12,545 nucleotides of DNA, taken from assembly GCA_900618425.1 (NCBI GenBank), contig UZAN01041030.1:44897-57441 (forward strand), in the 5' to 3' direction. A model generated the notes under the pieces. The model was not told the DNA's origin and searched no databases. It was given only the letters and a program-made list of their open reading frames with translations. This DNA is from Echinostoma caproni. Its lineage: Eukaryota > Platyhelminthes > Trematoda > Plagiorchiida > Echinostomatidae. The position numbers and the translations under genes were made by a program. Of this stretch, positions 10,861 through 12,545 are shown piece after piece. Within the stretch, counting starts at the first letter, position 1; each line of letters begins with the position of its first letter.

Positions 10861-10935
10861 GTCCCTGTCAGGACTCGAATTGGGAACATTTGTGTCGGGA
10901 ATTCTAACCCATACCCTTGAGCTACGCGGTCGGCT
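10861..10935 (-). mobile_element. tRNA-like Pol III promoter head upstream of the hammerhead
   Basis: On the minus strand an A-box-like TAGCTCAAGGG (10914-10924) and a B-box-like AATTCGAGTCC (10871-10881, nine of eleven consensus positions) are separated by 32 bases, as in a tRNA. The acceptor and T stems do not pair, so it is a tRNA-derived relic rather than a tRNA gene. The hammerhead core begins 28 bases further 3' on the same strand. Pol III boxes followed by a hammerhead is the known arrangement of schistosome Sm-alpha SINE-like repeats, which supports reading the two as one element. Confidence 0.45.
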
Positions 10936-11965
10936 CAATCAATTTTAGGGTAACAAGCTTGAATTATCCAATCCGATTGTTTAAGGAGTGAAACCCACAC
11001 ACAAGACCATCAAGAGTGCCTGGTGCCTCTGAACAATCAAATGGGCTGATCCAAACTTGATACTCTAAATCGCTTTAAGGTGAACCATTTTTTTTCATGT
11101 ATTTCCGCTACCGTTTCACCTGCAACTGAGTAATTTGAGCACTTGTCACGCAACGCTTTCACTCATTAGCTTCGCAAACTTGAATGAAACTCTGAATAAT
11201 TCTCTAAAGAGGGTGCGAAATGCTTCGTTTTTTCTGTTGATTCCTGCTATGCGATTAAATATCATCTTCATTAAAGTTCGCAAATTCTAGCCAATGGTAT
11301 CGATGACTCGATCGTGAGTATCATTCACTGATAAGTTTTAACTTGTTATCGGGTTTTGTAAGGTTTACTTCTCTTAACTGAAGAATGTCACTTGGTTTCG
11401 CACTTTTCTCATTGAAGAGTTCAGTGCAGTTCTCACAACCATTAGCCATGCACTTTCGTGCGCCGGGTTTGGCTGCTATCTTTTGGTGTCCCATTTGGAT
11501 AGAAGAGCAGTTTCAAGAATAGAACATTGACAGCAGATTCAAGCGGAAAATAGCACATTTATATCGACAGAAGTTACAAGAATAATGAGTAGATGTATGA
11601 GAGCCACTGTTGGCGACACCCAGCCATATCGCTCAGTGTCTCTAACCGTCGGTGACCATGATCTCGGGGTCCCCAGCCAGGGAGCCTAACGGAACCTATG
11701 TGATCGAGTCTCTAGGTCAGGGTTTTCATACCTTCATGCCAGGTCTTTCCTACGGAGATGCCATGACGGAATGAATAGTAGATATATTGCTACTTGATTG
11801 AACAACTCAAAAACCGTAGTGAACATATTTCTGGCTCATGCATCTCCGTATGGTATAACAACAACAATGATAATTATGACCAAAATGACGTTTGCCAAAG
11901 TCAAAAGGAGATTGCTACTGCCAACTTCGAAACGAGTGACAACTACCCCTCAGGTTGACTGTTAT

Positions 11966-11967
<2 letters not shown>

Positions 11968-12033
<66 letters not shown>

Positions 12034-12043
12034 NTATATATAT
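11968..12043. repeat. Long TA dinucleotide repeat
   Basis: About 37 TA units with one ambiguous base at 12034. The true length is uncertain, since such runs are commonly miscalled. Confidence 0.95.
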
Positions 12044-12545
12044 CAGGAGTAGGCAGTAGTGCTTCAAACCACTCCGCATCTGCAATACAGTAATTTGTGT
12101 GTAGAATGTTATGGGAGTTACCGCATCATGTGTTATGCTATTGATCTATTGATCTGAAAAATACCGGAGTGGATTATATGGTTTTATAGCTCAGATTCAG
12201 GTTTAAATATCCTTTTTGAGGCTGTGTTCTACCTTGTTTTGAACCCACGAGCTGAGCACCCTCAGAGTAGACTAACTGAGTTCACATAGAATCAGAGTGC
12301 TCGAACATTAATGGAAATAGTTACAATGGACATGTTGCTGTTTGGGTTCCACCATGGTATTCAGTACCTCGATATCAATTCACCTACAAGTTCTATGTCG
12401 AACCCATCATTTCAATGGCTTTTTTTGTGTTCGGTTTTACAGTGCACAAGTCATCTGTTCTCTTTGCTAAGTGACGGTATCCGTCTCATCTTACTTGTGT
12501 TTATTTTCAAGGTGCTTGTTGCAAGGATATGCTTTTCTGGGACTA

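Noticed and set aside
12235..12260. Minus-strand GTGGGTTCAAAAC resembling a B box
   Set aside because: No A box at tRNA spacing and no tail; too short to support an element.

Overview
This is eukaryotic genomic DNA from an intron-rich genome. The only confident coding sequence is one 155-base exon (8792-8946, + strand) encoding the catalytic-loop part of an NDR-family (STK38-like) Ser/Thr kinase. It is bounded by a clear AG acceptor and a GTAAGT donor. Everything else looks like intron or intergenic DNA carrying microsatellites and decayed repeats. The likely source is a flatworm, probably a trematode. This is inference from the large introns, the abundant GT/CA microsatellites, and a decayed Sm-alpha-type combination of tRNA-like Pol III boxes and a hammerhead ribozyme core (10818-10924, - strand). 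The species cannot be named from this window.

Layout. 1-1300: no gene seen. 1300-1870: no recognised gene; texture suggests old repeats. 1877-2052: a tRNA-derived SINE-like element with A and B boxes at tRNA spacing and an A-rich tail. 2053-4200: no confident gene; GT repeat at 2817, an unrecognised minus-strand open frame at 3044-3290, and a possible second degenerate SINE head near 3848-3900. 4214-4286: nested inverted repeats. 4437-8500: noncoding with GT, GGT, CA, AT/TAT and GAT microsatellites, a CT-rich tract and an 18-bp perfect palindrome (6712-6729). 8530-9100: the kinase exon among pyrimidine-rich tracts. 9100-10500: nothing convincing. 10565-10935 (- strand): a composite retroelement fossil, in 5'-3' order tRNA-like boxes, hammerhead core, reverse-transcriptase-like frame. 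10940-11965: no gene. 11968-12043: long TA repeat. 12044-12545: no exon recognised.

If all the flanking sequence belongs to the kinase gene, the window is one internal exon with at least 8.8 kb of upstream and 3.6 kb of downstream intron. The neighbouring kinase exons (glycine-rich loop and VAIK lysine upstream, DFG and activation segment downstream) were searched for by eye and not found. No CRISPR array, operon, functional tRNA or rRNA was seen. The most interesting item is the minus-strand ribozyme/Pol III/RT composite.
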